From the NCBI GenBank assembly GCA_012184525.1, contig WOFQ01000010.1, positions 558,001-622,000 of the forward strand: DNA of 64,000 nucleotides. Direction: 5' to 3'. Both the position numbers and the translations under genes were made by a program. The stretch comes from Xenoacremonium recifei (Eukaryota > Ascomycota > Sordariomycetes > Hypocreales > Nectriaceae). Position 1 is the first letter of the stretch. Every line of letters starts with the position of its first letter. Positions 22,101 to 33,774 of this stretch are shown here, one piece after another. The notes beneath the pieces were generated by a model. The model was not told the DNA's origin. It saw nothing but the letters and a program-made list of their open reading frames with translations, and did no database searches.

Positions 22101-23368
22101 TGCTTGTTCGAGATCTGACCTGTGCTTTCATGCACATTCGCCCATCCGACATGCACCCTGCCCTGTCGCTTGCTTCACTCGTTTTGCATCGGGCGGCAAG
22201 GGCTCTCGAATGGCACGGCTTTTCATCAACAACAGCCTCTCCCTTTGACGTCCACGGCATCCAGCAATGCCGAGGGCAACGGTCGTCGATGTCCTGAGTG
22301 TCGTCCTTTTGGCCTAGCGTTGCCCTCACCGCTACTCCCACTGCTCTCTCAACATCCATGCCCGGTACCGAGTGACTTCTGTACCTTGTACGGAGAGATG
22401 TACACGTGTGAAGTACCTGCCTGACCTAACCTTGCTCTTATTCTTAGAACACCCCCCCTCCCTTGCATGTTCCATGCACGGGGCGGCCGGGGCCCATGAT
22501 AACGACACCACGTCCTTGCCAGCTCACTAGGTGGCCCCGCCAGCCGAAGAAGAGAGAGATCTCCAAGCCAAGGACCCAGAAGAAGGAGTGCCCGCGGCCT
22601 GTGGACGGGCTTCTCGCTGTTACGCCGTGCTGTGCGTTCGGAGTACAGACGACCTTGAGAGAACTGTATTATACGAGGAGGTTGGTTTGTGAGACCTCAG
22701 CACCCCCTCAACAAGATCCATCGGCGTCATGTTATCTAAGTCTCTTTAGGTAAGTTTCGCCTGTTGACAGGGTTGCTTTCGAGGAGCGACGACGTCGAAG
22801 AGATGGGTGGACGGGAAACCTGCAGCATTGTGGACGAAAATCTGGCTACACGACCATCCGCCGTACATTAGTCTTCCCGCACAGCAGCTGAGCAGCTAGG
22901 ATGGGCCTGTCAATTGCAGACTGCCGACCTGCCACTGCTGCTCACTAATGTATGCATAGGTAGTAAGGGGTGCGGTCCTCGAGCTGAGTTGCAGCACCAC
23001 GCATATCATGTAAATCGGAGTACATGCACATGTATGTACGTACACAAGGTACGGGCCAAGCAATGCAGTCCAAACAGAGCCGGTCACTCGCTTGGCCCTA
23101 TTGTATGTATCTGTACGGCTTTGGTTTCTTCAATATTCCAGGGCTGTAGGGGAACAGTTGATCAAATTCTCACAGCTCCCTGGCAAGGACACCTTGAATG
23201 ACCACGTTCCCGCAACATGACCTGAACTCCCAACCTGCACCTCTTTTGCGCACTGAACCATGAGCGTCCCCATGCACGCGAGCGGCCCGTGATGCGAAAA
23301 CGACCCAGAAGCAGTAACCCGTCGCTGGAAGGATGGGGTGTGCGATACGCGTGGAAGACACACAGAGG

Positions 23369-23392
23369 CACACACACGCACACACACACACA
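23369..23392. repeat. (CA)n microsatellite
   Basis: A CA dinucleotide run of about 24 bp is interrupted once by CG. Confidence 0.8.
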
Positions 23393-24294
23393 TCGTTGGC
23401 GCATTGACTGCAGGTATGATCCGCATATGTGCAGACAAAATGGGGTGCTGGTGCTTGTTCCTTTGGAGTGAGGGGAGGGGCAGCCAGTGGCCTGTCAGAC
23501 AACAATTGTCGCGAACACCTTGTACGTAGGCACGCATTGGAAGGTCTAGCTCCCGAGACCCTGGTCAATCGTGGCAAATGCACAGTTGAACAGCGCGCAC
23601 AAAGGCAAGCAGGAGCTTAGCCGCGATTCGAAGACGAACAATGTTCGGTCCAAAGAGGTATGGGGTTGCGGAACGTTGAGGGAACTCGGACTTGGTACCA
23701 CTTTGCCATCCATCCTTGCCATCGTCTCTTGCGCGTTTTGAGGTCCATGGAGGTGTGGAAACGGCTGGGGCACGACAAGGATCATCACCAAGCTCGCTTT
23801 CTCGACGAGCAAAGATCCAGAGTAAGATTCCAAGGACGAGCCATCCCTCATTGCATTGACTTGACAACGGAAGACCCCCAGTGAAAAGACTCTCATGATT
23901 CACATGGGCCTGGGCGTCGCTCACATGAAGATTACCTACCGGACCAAGGCAGCCGAAGGCGGGCAGTCCATCATGACCCATCATCCACACAACACAATGA
24001 GATTCACATGTCATGCCGTGCTATGTATAGCAGCTCTGTCGCACACACCGTGCTGAGGAAGCCGACTGTCGGGTGGTCGATCCCTTAGGTCTAGCCCAGC
24101 CGTCTGCGCATCTGCACCGGGCTGAAATGCGAGGCATGAGTGCAGGCTGTTGCATGCATTGGAGGCTTATGTACACATGCTCGAGCATCTCGGTTGAGGC
24201 TCCTGCTAGCTGCCCGTGTGAATGAACGCCTGTATACCTTAGGCAGGTACTAAGCCGGCTGCGTCAGTGGGGATTGTGATGTAGATGTATGTAT

Positions 24295-24317
24295 GCTGCT
24301 GCTGCTGCTGCTGCTGC
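24295..24317. repeat. (GCT)n microsatellite
   Basis: Seven to eight tandem GCT triplets lie in non-coding DNA. Confidence 0.85.
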
Positions 24318-24576
24318 GGTTCCATGGATGCCACACAGACCAATCGCTCGCAGTGAGGAAGACGACGGGTAAATCAGCGCTGCGACGGACCGCGAGACTC
24401 GCTCCAATTGTATGGCCCGAGCCTTGTGCACTGATCCTCCCGGCTCCAGAAGCGAGCTTGTTGAGTGTGTGCGATGTTTCCTCGCTGTTCGAGGGACGGT
24501 TGCGTGTTTGCAAGTGGGAAGCTTCCAAGAGCACTGAGCAGAGCATTTGTAGGTAAGGCCTCACTCACTCATGTGA

Positions 24577-24586
24577 CCACGCGTGG
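24577..24586. promoter_or_regulatory. palindromic ACGCGT (MCB-like) element upstream of the BRCT gene
   Basis: The 10-bp palindrome CCACGCGTGG lies 336 bp before the ATG of the BRCT gene. ACGCGT is the core of the MluI cell-cycle box bound by MBF in yeasts and often found at DNA synthesis and repair genes. A single site is weak evidence. Confidence 0.25.
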
Positions 24587-24921
24587 ATTACGTAGCGCTC
24601 CCTACGCAAGACCGTCCAACATCCAACGCGCCAAACTAAAGTTACGAAATGGAGACGTGCCAAGCTGCCCCTCTAGGCGATTCACTAAAGGCACCGAGAC
24701 ATCAAGCAGCCTGAACTTTGACGCACAGGACAATTTTAGCCCCGAAAGATGGATTTTCCGACAACAAAGCCGCATTCCATCCACCGTCGGGCAGTTCAAC
24801 GACTTCTTGATCCCATGACTTCAACAACATCATCAGACTCATCGCCAAACAACACCATTATCTAGCACGGCTACTGGGGCTGTCAAGGCTTCCTTCGGTA
24901 GGACACCGCACGTTGGCAAAG

Positions 24922-25819
24922 ATGTCATCATCGCGTCCCTCGCCTGCCCCTCCCCCTCCCCTTTCGAATTCGAAGGGCACAATCAACAAAGCCGCCGCCC
25001 CTCGTCATGGCAAAAGTTTCGACCCCTGGAACTCGTCATCGACAGGCCATCAGCGACCGGATAACCGCCCCGGTACAGGATGGAGAGAATCCCGCAACAA
25101 GAAGCTCAACGGCCAGTTTCGTGGAGGGGAGACGGGTGGCAAGCGCATGAACGACACCTGGGGTGCCGGGTCCGAGGACTGGGACGAAAAGCACAAGATG
25201 TTGGTCCCGAAGCACGTCAAGGAGCGAGCTCAGAGGAGCGTGATGGACATGCTCGTCAAACCTGGCAAAATGCAGGAGAGTATGAAAAGCTCCTCGGATG
25301 AAGCGTCCGCAACATTAACACATGAGGAGGCACAGAGTGAGAAACGAAAGAGAGAAGATGAACAGCGGCAAGCCGACACGGCCTCGCGAAAGATTTTCGA
25401 CGGTGTAGTAGCCTATGTCAACGGCAGCACCTTTCCCCTGGTCTCGGATCATAAGCTGAAGCACATCCTCACCGAGAACGGCGGCCAGATGTCGCTTCAC
25501 CTGGGACGAAGAAGGGTCACGCATGTCATCTTGGGTCGCCCTTCTAGTTCAGGAAACGGAGCTGGAGGAGGCCTCGCTGGGAGCAAGTTGGAGAAAGAAA
25601 TAAAGAGAGTCGGGGGGTGCGGTGTCAAGTTCGTTGGAGCGGAATGGTAAGTCATGTTCTACCCTCAGTCATGGGATCCTCTCGACTAAGTCAAATAGGG
25701 TTCTTGAAAGCATTAAAGTCGGGAAGAGACTGCCCGAGGCTCGTTTTTCTACTATGAAAATTGCGCCAACGAGGCAAGGCTGTGTGTATGAGTTAGCAAG
25801 ACAGTCTGCTAAGGGCTAA
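24922..25819 (+). CDS. small BRCT-domain protein, Rev1-type BRCT
   Basis: Two exons, 24922-25646 and 25699-25819, are joined across a 52-bp intron inside a Trp codon, giving 281 aa. The start MSSSRPSP is the first ATG. Residues 1-150 are disordered and charged, containing DPWNSSS and WGAGSEDWDEKHKM. Residues from about 155 to 270 are a single BRCT domain: KIFDGVVAYVNGSTFPLV, LKHILTENGGQMSLHLG, RRVTHVIL, and the closing Trp of VGAEWVLESIKVGKRL created by the splice. The closest recalled relative is the BRCT of the translesion factor Rev1. There is no polymerase domain, so it is not Rev1; a DNA-damage adaptor role is inference. It is transcribed divergently from stuA, 10.4 kb away. Confidence 0.85.
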
Positions 25820-26802
25820 GTCTGTACGATATTGGGAAGTGTACTGTCGTGGTAGCATGCATTAAACGGAGCATCAAGGATCGTGAATTTTGACGTTTAT
25901 GGTATCAGGTTTGGGCGGCTTTCTGTCTGTTTATCGAGATTTGACGGGTTAGATACTTCGAGGACCGGCCACGGTCAAAAAGAAAGGCTAGGCAAAGCTC
26001 TTCTACAGACACTTATACAAATTTTATAACTTGTCCCGCGTATTCAATTGTTGGTTTAGTCTATGGCATGGCGGCAAGCAGACAAGCATCCGCTGTTTCG
26101 ATCTTGAGAGTACGAAGCTCAACGAGGCTCGACGATCGTAAAGGTTCCAGAGGCTATCTGGATGTTCTACTTAGGACTAGTCTTGTTCATCCCATTGGGC
26201 TCTTCAGGCTTAAATGTCTGGCCATCCAAGCCGAGTGTTCGAGTGGATTTGTCCAGGGTCCAAGTCCTACTATCTCGAACAAGGTGCAACGCCAACCTTT
26301 GGTTTCACGCCGTCGTGCTACCGTCGCCTCTTGTGTGGCCTCCAGGCAGCAACTTGATACCCAAGATGGCCTTACGAATACTGCCCTCTTTCATCTTCCA
26401 CTCCAGTCTGTCAGGGGGTGTTGGTGGGTTTGTAACGAGGGCTGGGAGGAGTGTTACAAGTTTTACTATTGTTTATGGTCAGGGATCCTTGATGGTGCTT
26501 TAATTATTGATGAGAAAAGTAAGTTCAAATTACGTGGTGGTAGGGTTTGTATAAAATTTTCCTTCTCATCGAGTACGATCTGACATGGGTCTGTCTGTTC
26601 GAGTCACAAAGCTCTGACTGGTGCTGCCAACCTCGCTTGTCTGACGTACCTGTATGGCGATGTGGTCATCACGATACGAAGTAGTTGAACAACTAGAAGC
26701 AAATAAAGACCTAATCCTTCTACATACCTGGAGCACGGCTTTCTTTCATACATTCATTACGCATCTCAGTACGTTCTCTGTTTCTTCGCTCTGATACATC
26801 CC
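25820..26802. other. convergent 3' intergenic region
   Basis: This lies between the stops of the BRCT gene and the acyl-CoA synthetase gene. Open frames occur on both strands at 26068-26583, overlapping each other, without motifs or a supported start. No gene is called. Confidence 0.5.
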
Positions 26803-29051
26803 TTACAGTCTTGACTTGACCATACCCTCAACTGCTTCGTGTTTCTGACCTTTCTGCTGGAAATACTCCCCAATCTTGGACCTCGCAACTTCTACAACCG
26901 AGATATCCTCCACAGTACTCGGAACTGTCACCTCTTTATTTAACTCGTTGTGGACAGCATTCTCTACAAGTTCCCTCAAGACTCGTCGCAAGGTCTTCCC
27001 GGATCGTGTCTTAGGGATCATCCCTTTACCTTGAATAATGCCACCAAGTGATGCGATAGGGCCAACTTGACTCCGAACTAGGTCCTGGATCTCTTTGCCT
27101 AGATTCTCGTCAGGAACGGCCGACGATGGATGGTCTGGGGTCAAGAGCGTGATGAAGGCAAAGGGCATTTGTCCCTTTAGAGAATCAGGAATTCCAATGA
27201 CGCAGGCCTCAGCAACAAGAGGGTGTGAAGTGATGGCTTGTTCAATAGCGCCTACATCCATTAATCAGTGAGGTTTTTCTTCGAAATGGGTCAAGTAAAG
27301 TGGACAAGAGGCTGAAAGTCACATAAAGATCCCAAAGACTTACCGCTGGAAAGCCGATGAGCGCTCACGTTCAGGACAGAATCGATACGATCCATCACGT
27401 GGATATAACCATCTTTATCGATGTAACCAGCATCGCCAGTATCCATCCACTTCCCTTTAAATCTCTTGAGGTAGCCCTTCCAGAATCGTTCCTCGTCTTG
27501 CCAAAGAGTTCGGAATCCCGTGGGTGCGAGAGGCATTGCAAGCACGATGTTACCCATCTCGCCCGTGGGAAGCTCTTCGCCCTCGTCATCCACAATGCGA
27601 ACATCAAAACCAGGCATGGCTTTTCCTGCACTTCCGGGTTTGAGGTGGGGTGGTGGGTGTCCTCGAACATCTGACTTCCGATGCTTTCCTGCGTGAGGGA
27701 CGAGAGCTCGCCCAGTGATAGGGGAGCCAACTTCTGTCGACCACCAGTTATCGATGACGTGGGCGTTGAACGCTCCGTATTTATCGAGGAGCTCCTGGTA
27801 CTTGGATATGAGACTAGGTTCAGATCGTTCACCCGCAAGAAATAGAGCTTTCAATGTCTTCAGGCCACCTCTTTGCCCAATCTCGCTGAAAAATTTGTTT
27901 TCAGGGTCGTCCCTCTTGATAGCCCTAAGAGCAGTGGGAGCGGTGAACATGGTGTTGACTTTATACTCCTCAACAACACGCCAGAATGCAGAAGCATCTG
28001 GGGTACCGACCGGCTTGCCCTCGTAGAGCACAGTCGCAGCTCCAGTAAGCAGAGGTCCGTAGACAATATACGAATGACCAACCACCCAGCCAATGTCCGA
28101 GGCAGTGAAAGAGACACAACCAGGGCCGTGAATGTTGAAAAGATAGCTGATAGATAGGTGCAGTCCAACAGCGTGGCCACCAGCATCACGTAACACGCCT
28201 TTGGGTGTCCCGGTGGTGCCGGAGGTGTGGATGATGTAGACGGGATCAGTACTCTTGACGGGGACACATTCGGCCTTGACGCCCCTGGCACGAGCACTTC
28301 TGACGACCTTCTGCCAGCTAGCTTGTCCCTTGCCGCGGTTGACTGGATTCCATCTAAGTTGGTCCCGCTGCCAGATGAGAGTCTTGCTTGGCTTGTGTTC
28401 AGACTTTTGAAATGCTTCCTCGACTAAAGCTTGGTATGAGATGGGAGGCTTGTTGCCGTCAATGCCACATGAGGCAGTCAACAAGGCAACTGGCTTGCAG
28501 GAATCAATACGCTGGGCAAGGGCTGGAGGAGCAAAGCCACCGAAGACGATAGAGTGTATAGCACCGAGGCGGTTGATGGCGAGGATACCGATGACGGCGG
28601 ACGGAATCATCGGCACTGTCCGACATGTTAGTGAGGAGTTCACATGGTGGGTTTAACTGCACTCACTGTAAAGCATGACTACGTCGCCTTCCTTGACCCC
28701 CATCTCTCTCAGTGCCCCAGCAAGAGTCTCTACTTCATCGAGGAGCTGTCGATAGGTATATTGTTCCTTAGTGTCCGTTACGGGGCTGTCGAAGTAGATG
28801 GCTACAGAGTCGCCATGGCCATCCAGAACATGACGATCCACGCAATTATAGCACGTTGATATTTCGCCATCCGGGAACCACTCCCAGCTATCATGAGTGA
28901 TGCCATTGCTGAGAGTCTTCTCCGTTAACTTGAGGGTCGAGGTGAACTTCTTGTGCCAGTGTAGATGCTCGGCTTGGTGGGTCCAGAACTCGTTGGGATT
29001 CTCCAAACTGTGCCGAAGCACTTCGTCCTGGACATGAGACCCGTTCGTCAT
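26803..29051 (-). CDS. acetyl/propionyl-CoA synthetase (ACSS3/PrpE-like), SRL C-terminus
   Basis: Three exons (29051-28667, 28615-27344, 27251-26803; introns 51 and 92 bp) give 701 aa. The adenylating-enzyme signatures are present: the P-loop YIIHTSGTTGTPKG, DNWWSTEVGSPI, the WMDTGDAGYID hinge region, HRLSSGAIEQA across intron 2, and the catalytic lysine loop PKTRSGKTLRRVLREL. An N-terminal ACAS-N domain begins near NEFWTHQAEHLHWHKKF. The family activates acetate, propionate or other short acids to CoA thioesters with ATP. The sequence is closer to the ACSS3/propionyl-CoA synthetase branch than to canonical acetyl-CoA synthetase. The last three residues, SRL, form a PTS1 peroxisomal signal. 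The start is placed at MTNGSHVQ; the frame is open further upstream but looks non-coding. Confidence 0.93.
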
Positions 29052-31440
29052 GACGATTGTCTTCAATTGGAACACGGAAAGGTTCGGTATACAACAAGTA
29101 AGCCGAGTCCAGAGTAACAAAGAGCAAGTCGGGGTTTCTCGGGTGTACACCGTGAGACAGCTCTAAACTCGCGAGCCGTGCCAGCTCTTTGATGTAGTCA
29201 AAACGGCTATGCCGTCAGCTCCGTATCCTCGGTTATGGCAATCAGTAGAATGAAGCCTTCAGGCAAATCTGGGGAAAGCCAGTTTCGGGTGGAGCTGGGG
29301 TTGAGGCGCGGGAGGACAGCCAGCGGTAGTTCCCCCGCATTCAGTCTCCCTTTTGCCCGGGGGGGCGACGATTTGCCGATCCCAGAGCGCAGCAGCCCGA
29401 CGAGGCACTTGATGGGAGAGCCATTGGATGAACCACATGTGAGTTATCCGAAGCCTTGGTTCTGGTTCGCTGCGCATCTGACAGTCGTTCTCGCCGCAAG
29501 TGCCGAGTTGTGGCAGTCAATACAATGGATTCCCGGTTGGGTGCCGCAATCATGCCATTTACAAGGTTCTGTCTAGGGCGATCCCCGTAACCCGCAGAAG
29601 CTTTACTTGCAACTTCATATGCACGCAGACGAACACACGGTGATTGATGTTATTTGAGGCGAAATTCCACCAGAGTTAAAATAAACAAACTGAACGAAGA
29701 CCTTGTTGGCCTGCTTTAGCAACTAAGAGGCAGGCCAACGTGGCACGCCATTTACCTGTAGGGTAGGCACAGTATCGCGGCTAGACCAACCATTGTCTAC
29801 TCCGTATACATGGTGATATTGACACGCCTCCGTAAGAAAACCACTCTCCCAGTCCCAGCACAATAAACAGACTCAATCTAACATGTCTACTGTGGTAGCT
29901 AGAAGGGTCTGAAACACACAAATGCCGGGTTCTAGTTCATTCCTGTTCACCTACGGTTGCAGACGAGGGGCCGTCGGTGGGCGCTGTAAGTAAGACACAG
30001 TACGCGGTCGCCACGCTTGACAGGTAGATTCTGCAACAACAATCGGCAAGCAGAAGAAATACGCACGCACGCACACTTCGAAGTTCGTTCCCTTCCGCCT
30101 CTTGAGTGACATCTTGGAACGGTCGAGATAAGAGCCGGGAGCAATGTGCTCCGCAATGCCCGAGGCAATCTCGCTTAACCCACCGTCTCGACCTCGTCCG
30201 CCGAAGCCGCCCATTTTCATCACCTTCTGCTCTCACCTCACATTTAGGCTAGATTCTGACGAATGGGCGGTCATGCATACTGATAACGCTGGTGTGTTGG
30301 ACGCAGTCTTTTCGCGGAAACACAGCCACACTCTACCTGGGTAAGGGATGCACGTCGTAGTCCGTAATCTCGCGCGGCAAACGAATTACATGATTCCGCC
30401 GCAGCTGTCACCACATACGCGCGGAGGACGGAATGAGTGATTACTTTGTACCGTTGAAGACAATGTCAGACCAACTTAGTAGCGTAGCAATGCTACCACG
30501 GCGGTGGAGCGGCCGAGCGAAGGGAGCACATGGCAAACAAAGGCCCAATATCCGGCGGACTCGTCATCACATTCCAGTCGGGACCGAGACCGTGGTCAGG
30601 GTCAGACAAAACGGTTCGACGAAAAACTTTGTCTATTTTGACGACCGAAAACTCCGTATCCTGTGTTGCGAACCTATTTACACACTGAGAAAAAGATCAA
30701 GACTTGAAACCAGACAAGCACGACATCGAGTTTGTAGACCCTAGATAGAAGAAGGCGCCGGACCAAAACTGGCCTCCCAGCAATGCTTTTGCTTTGCCCT
30801 GACTAATGTACAAGAAGGAGCTCGCAAAACACTGAATAGGTTGACGAGAAGCCATAAACACGCCCGACAAAACGAGGGTCTCGTGTCCCAGAGTAACTAT
30901 GGACAGCGAAAACATGTGTATACAGGAAAAAGCCTGAGCACGAGAAACGAAGAGTCGATGGCCCAAAAGTTTTCCGAGGCAGAGATGAAAATGTGTCTTT
31001 AAAAATCTTGTCAGAGAGCGAGTCGCAAGTATCCAAGTAGACAGGTTCCCATTTGTTAGGCAAAAACACATTATATTCCCAGCCTCGAAAAAGACCGCAC
31101 ACACAATTCTTGAGGATCCTCCCGAGTTGATATGCGAGCTCCTTTCGAACACCGAGACAAAAGCAAATACAAGAATGTCTCAATCCTGCAAAGCGTGGCC
31201 ATCATTAGATAAAGACTCCACAGAGCATTGCAGGAGTATACCGGTTCTCCGCGTCGTATGTTCGTATCCCAAAATGTCTATACACTCCAAGTCGCTTGCT
31301 CTCCCCTGAAAGAAACCAACACTACTTCCCACAACGCTTCTCCAGTCATGCTGGCGAAGGGCTACCACGAATTAGGTATTATCGAACAAAAGAAATCGTA
31401 GGTAGGACGTGGATGGCGAGGCGTGACAACAGTTGTTGAT
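29052..31440. other. intergenic region upstream of the CoA synthetase
   Basis: This holds the CoA-synthetase promoter on the left and the 3' UTR of the CCG-6-like gene on the right. A 151-codon minus frame at 30697-31152 lies just past the CCG-6-like stop and is Cys/Phe-rich without family features. No gene is called. Confidence 0.5.
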
Positions 31441-31929
31441 TTACAGGACGAAAGCAGCGAGACCGACGATACCAGCCAGGCCGGCGCCGGAGAGGGCAGC
31501 GACCTTGCCAGCACCGGCCGTGGGGACGGTGGTGGCAGTCTCGGTAGCGACAGCAGCACCGGTGGAGGTGGTGCAGGGGGTGGTGGTGGGAGCCACGGAG
31601 ACGAGGGTAGAGTTGGTGTAGCCACCGGCAGGGCTGTGATGTTGTTAGTGAGTAGTTCTTTGGACTCCAGACTCTGCTGTAACTTACCAGTTGTGGCAGA
31701 CAACGGCGGAGGTGGTGACAACGGGCTTGGTGACAGTGCAGGGGCAGTCAGTGATGGTCAGGGTGGTGGCCGAGGTGATGGTGTAGGTCTTGCCACCGTA
31801 GGTGAGCTGGGTAGCCATGGGGCAGTAGGTGGTGTAGACGTCGACGACCTCGGTGGTGTAGGAGACGTTGGCGGCACCGGCAGAGACACCGGCGACAGCG
31901 GCGAGAACGGCAGCAGCGGAGAACTTCAT
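31441..31929 (-). CDS. ccg-6: CCG-6-like small GPI-anchored cell-wall protein
   Basis: Two exons, 31929-31688 and 31633-31441, with a 54-bp intron give 144 aa. The signal peptide is [18 protein letters not shown]. The mature part is a Thr/Val-rich beta-type sequence, with [28 protein letters not shown], and across the splice [16 protein letters not shown]. The C-terminus (about 30 residues, ending [13 protein letters not shown]) is a GPI-attachment signal. The protein resembles Neurospora clock-controlled gene 6 and related abundant conidial or hyphal wall proteins. Strong C-ending codon use and a nearby TATA box suggest high expression. It is probably linked to beta-glucan in the wall. Confidence 0.88.
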
Positions 31930-32110
31930 TTTGACTGAGTTGTCGGGTATTAAGAGGTAACTCGAAAGTTGATTGTTGTTGAGGGTTGGATTAGGTTGTG
32001 TAAGGTTGCTGTAACGAATGAAATTGACTGATAGTCAAGGTTGGATAGCGAGTGAGTGTGTGGGTGAAGAAGAGAAAGAGAACGGACAGATGAGCTCTGG
32101 AGGAGTCGAG

Positions 32111-32117
32111 CTTTATA
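32111..32117 (-). promoter_or_regulatory. TATA box of the CCG-6-like gene
   Basis: TATAAAG on the minus strand lies about 185 bp upstream of the ATG at 31929. Confidence 0.55.
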
Positions 32118-32605
32118 CGGGAAGATTGGGACTTCCTCCTGGGGGAGGAGGCCAGGCCGGTCCCGTTGCCATCTCATCAACGGGGGGTGGTCCGGTGGAG
32201 AGGCGATGGCTTGCTGGGCTTGCTGGGTTCTGTTCCATCTGCCCAGTGGAGAGGCCCGAAAGCCAAGATAGGCGCTACCAGGGGAAGCCGAGCAGGGATC
32301 GAGCGAGTCCCGCCAGGAGAAGTGAAGTGACAGGGGTCGGGCGCGCCACACCACTCGCCGTGGAGCCCTGGGCTTGTTTCTCGCTGCGCGGGGCCATGTT
32401 ATTTCAGGAAATGGCAAATCAGCGGCCTGATTGTTGGCCGTTCCGGCGAGAGTGCTAGGGGAGCTGACCAAACCGTGCTCGGAGGAGAAGAAAAAAAGGG
32501 GTGTGGGGATGGTGGATGGGCGAAATGTCTCGCGCTCTGACAAGCGGGAGGGAGGGCCGAGACGCTGCACGAGGGGGGAGGGAGAGTCACCGCCGCCGCC
32601 GACTT

Positions 32606-32632
32606 CCAGTCCAGTCCAGTCCAGTCAGTCCA
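32606..32632. repeat. (CCAGT)n tandem repeat
   Basis: About five copies of CCAGT, the last degenerate, lie in the CCG-6-like upstream region. Confidence 0.8.
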
Positions 32633-33754
32633 GCAGGCAGTCCTCCGGAAAGGAGAGGGAGGAGGCGAATGAGCGAACAAGGTCCCCTGTGGTCCCAGCT
32701 GCATGAATCAGTACATTCAATCTCCCGCTGCGGTTGGATCTACACGAGATCGTGATAGGGGGCAGCCCAGGCCACACACTAGCGGCAGCACTTTGAAATT
32801 GCTCCTCACGAGCTCTGCTCTGGAGCTGATGTCCCGTTGCAACCTTCCAGGTTGTGCGCGCGCCTTGCTGGGCTCGACGTTATTATTGTCCCGACGGGCG
32901 GCGTCCAGTGAAGAGACTTGCCTCCACGGTGATCGCGCATGGGCGCCCGCGAGCCGCGACGCGACGGGAATGGGGGCGTATGTATTGCGGAGGTGAAGAG
33001 ATGCCCATGGAGATTCTCGGTATAATCAATAGATCCCGGGCTTGCAAGGTAGACACGAAATGACTGCGACGGTGCAATGCGCGCATGGCTTCGTTTGCCT
33101 GCTTGCTTGCTGGATTGTGCAGGTTGCGACAGTGACGACTGCGACCCATCCTTGCGCGCCGCCGGTTGGCATAACCGTTCACTAATGCAGGAACAGGACC
33201 CTTTCCGCCTTCAGGTGGCCCTTGGGCGGCCTTAATGTGCTGACGAGTGCCAGTGACAGGCGGCCAGAAGGCGCTGATCCCACTGAACTGCACGTGCATG
33301 CCTCCCAACTTGCCAACCAGCAGCAGCTCTCCCCGCTCCCTCCCACACCTTTTTCTCGCCCACGCCTCATCTGCCACCCGCCCAGCATGCAACCAGCTTC
33401 AGGCAGGTTGGGTATGTACCTGCATAATGCGGTTCAGGGGCGATCGCTGCATAAAACTGGCCGCCCCTCCACTTCGTGGAATCCCATCTGTTTATTCTCG
33501 ACGTGATGGACATCCAGCCAGCCTGGCAACGTTCCCTCCTCGACCACTCAGGCTGCGACACACTTGAGTCTCTGCTGGGCTCCAGTACGAGGACTGGGGT
33601 TGAGACAGCTCACCGTCTCACTGAGCGAGCCGTGGCAAGTTGAGACACTCAGTCAATGAGCCCTCGTGTTCTGCCGGCTTCTGGGGTCTGGTCTGAAGCC
33701 ACCTTCGGCTCCTCATTTCGCGCAAATCAAGGAGTGGGCCGCCCCAATGGAAGC

Positions 33755-33774
33755 CAAGGCAAGGCAAGGCAAGG
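33755..33774. repeat. (CAAGG)4 tandem repeat
   Basis: Four perfect CAAGG units lie in intergenic DNA. Confidence 0.85.

Larger units (their letters stand above)
14925..24921. other. 10-kb gene-free region between divergent stuA and BRCT gene
   Basis: No frame here exceeds about 193 codons, and none shows family motifs, signal peptides or coherent splice structure. The left part (about 14.8-16.7 kb) should contain the stuA promoter and leader. The region holds many short simple repeats and no recognisable transposon, tRNA or rRNA. It may contain distal regulatory DNA or non-coding transcripts; that is inference. Confidence 0.6.

Noticed and set aside
14925..24921. RIP-degraded transposon as an explanation of the stuA-upstream desert
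   Set aside because: The region is not AT-rich, lacks TpA excess by eye, and shows no terminal repeats or transposase remnants.
26167..26472. Minus-strand frame broken by a single TGA at 26305-26307, suggesting a pseudogene
   Set aside because: The plus strand is open over the same bases, no homology is recognised, and one stop in about 100 codons is not rare by chance.
30697..31152. 151-codon minus frame just past the CCG-6-like stop
   Set aside because: It most likely lies in the 3' UTR and flank of that gene; Cys/Phe/Ser-rich composition without motifs.
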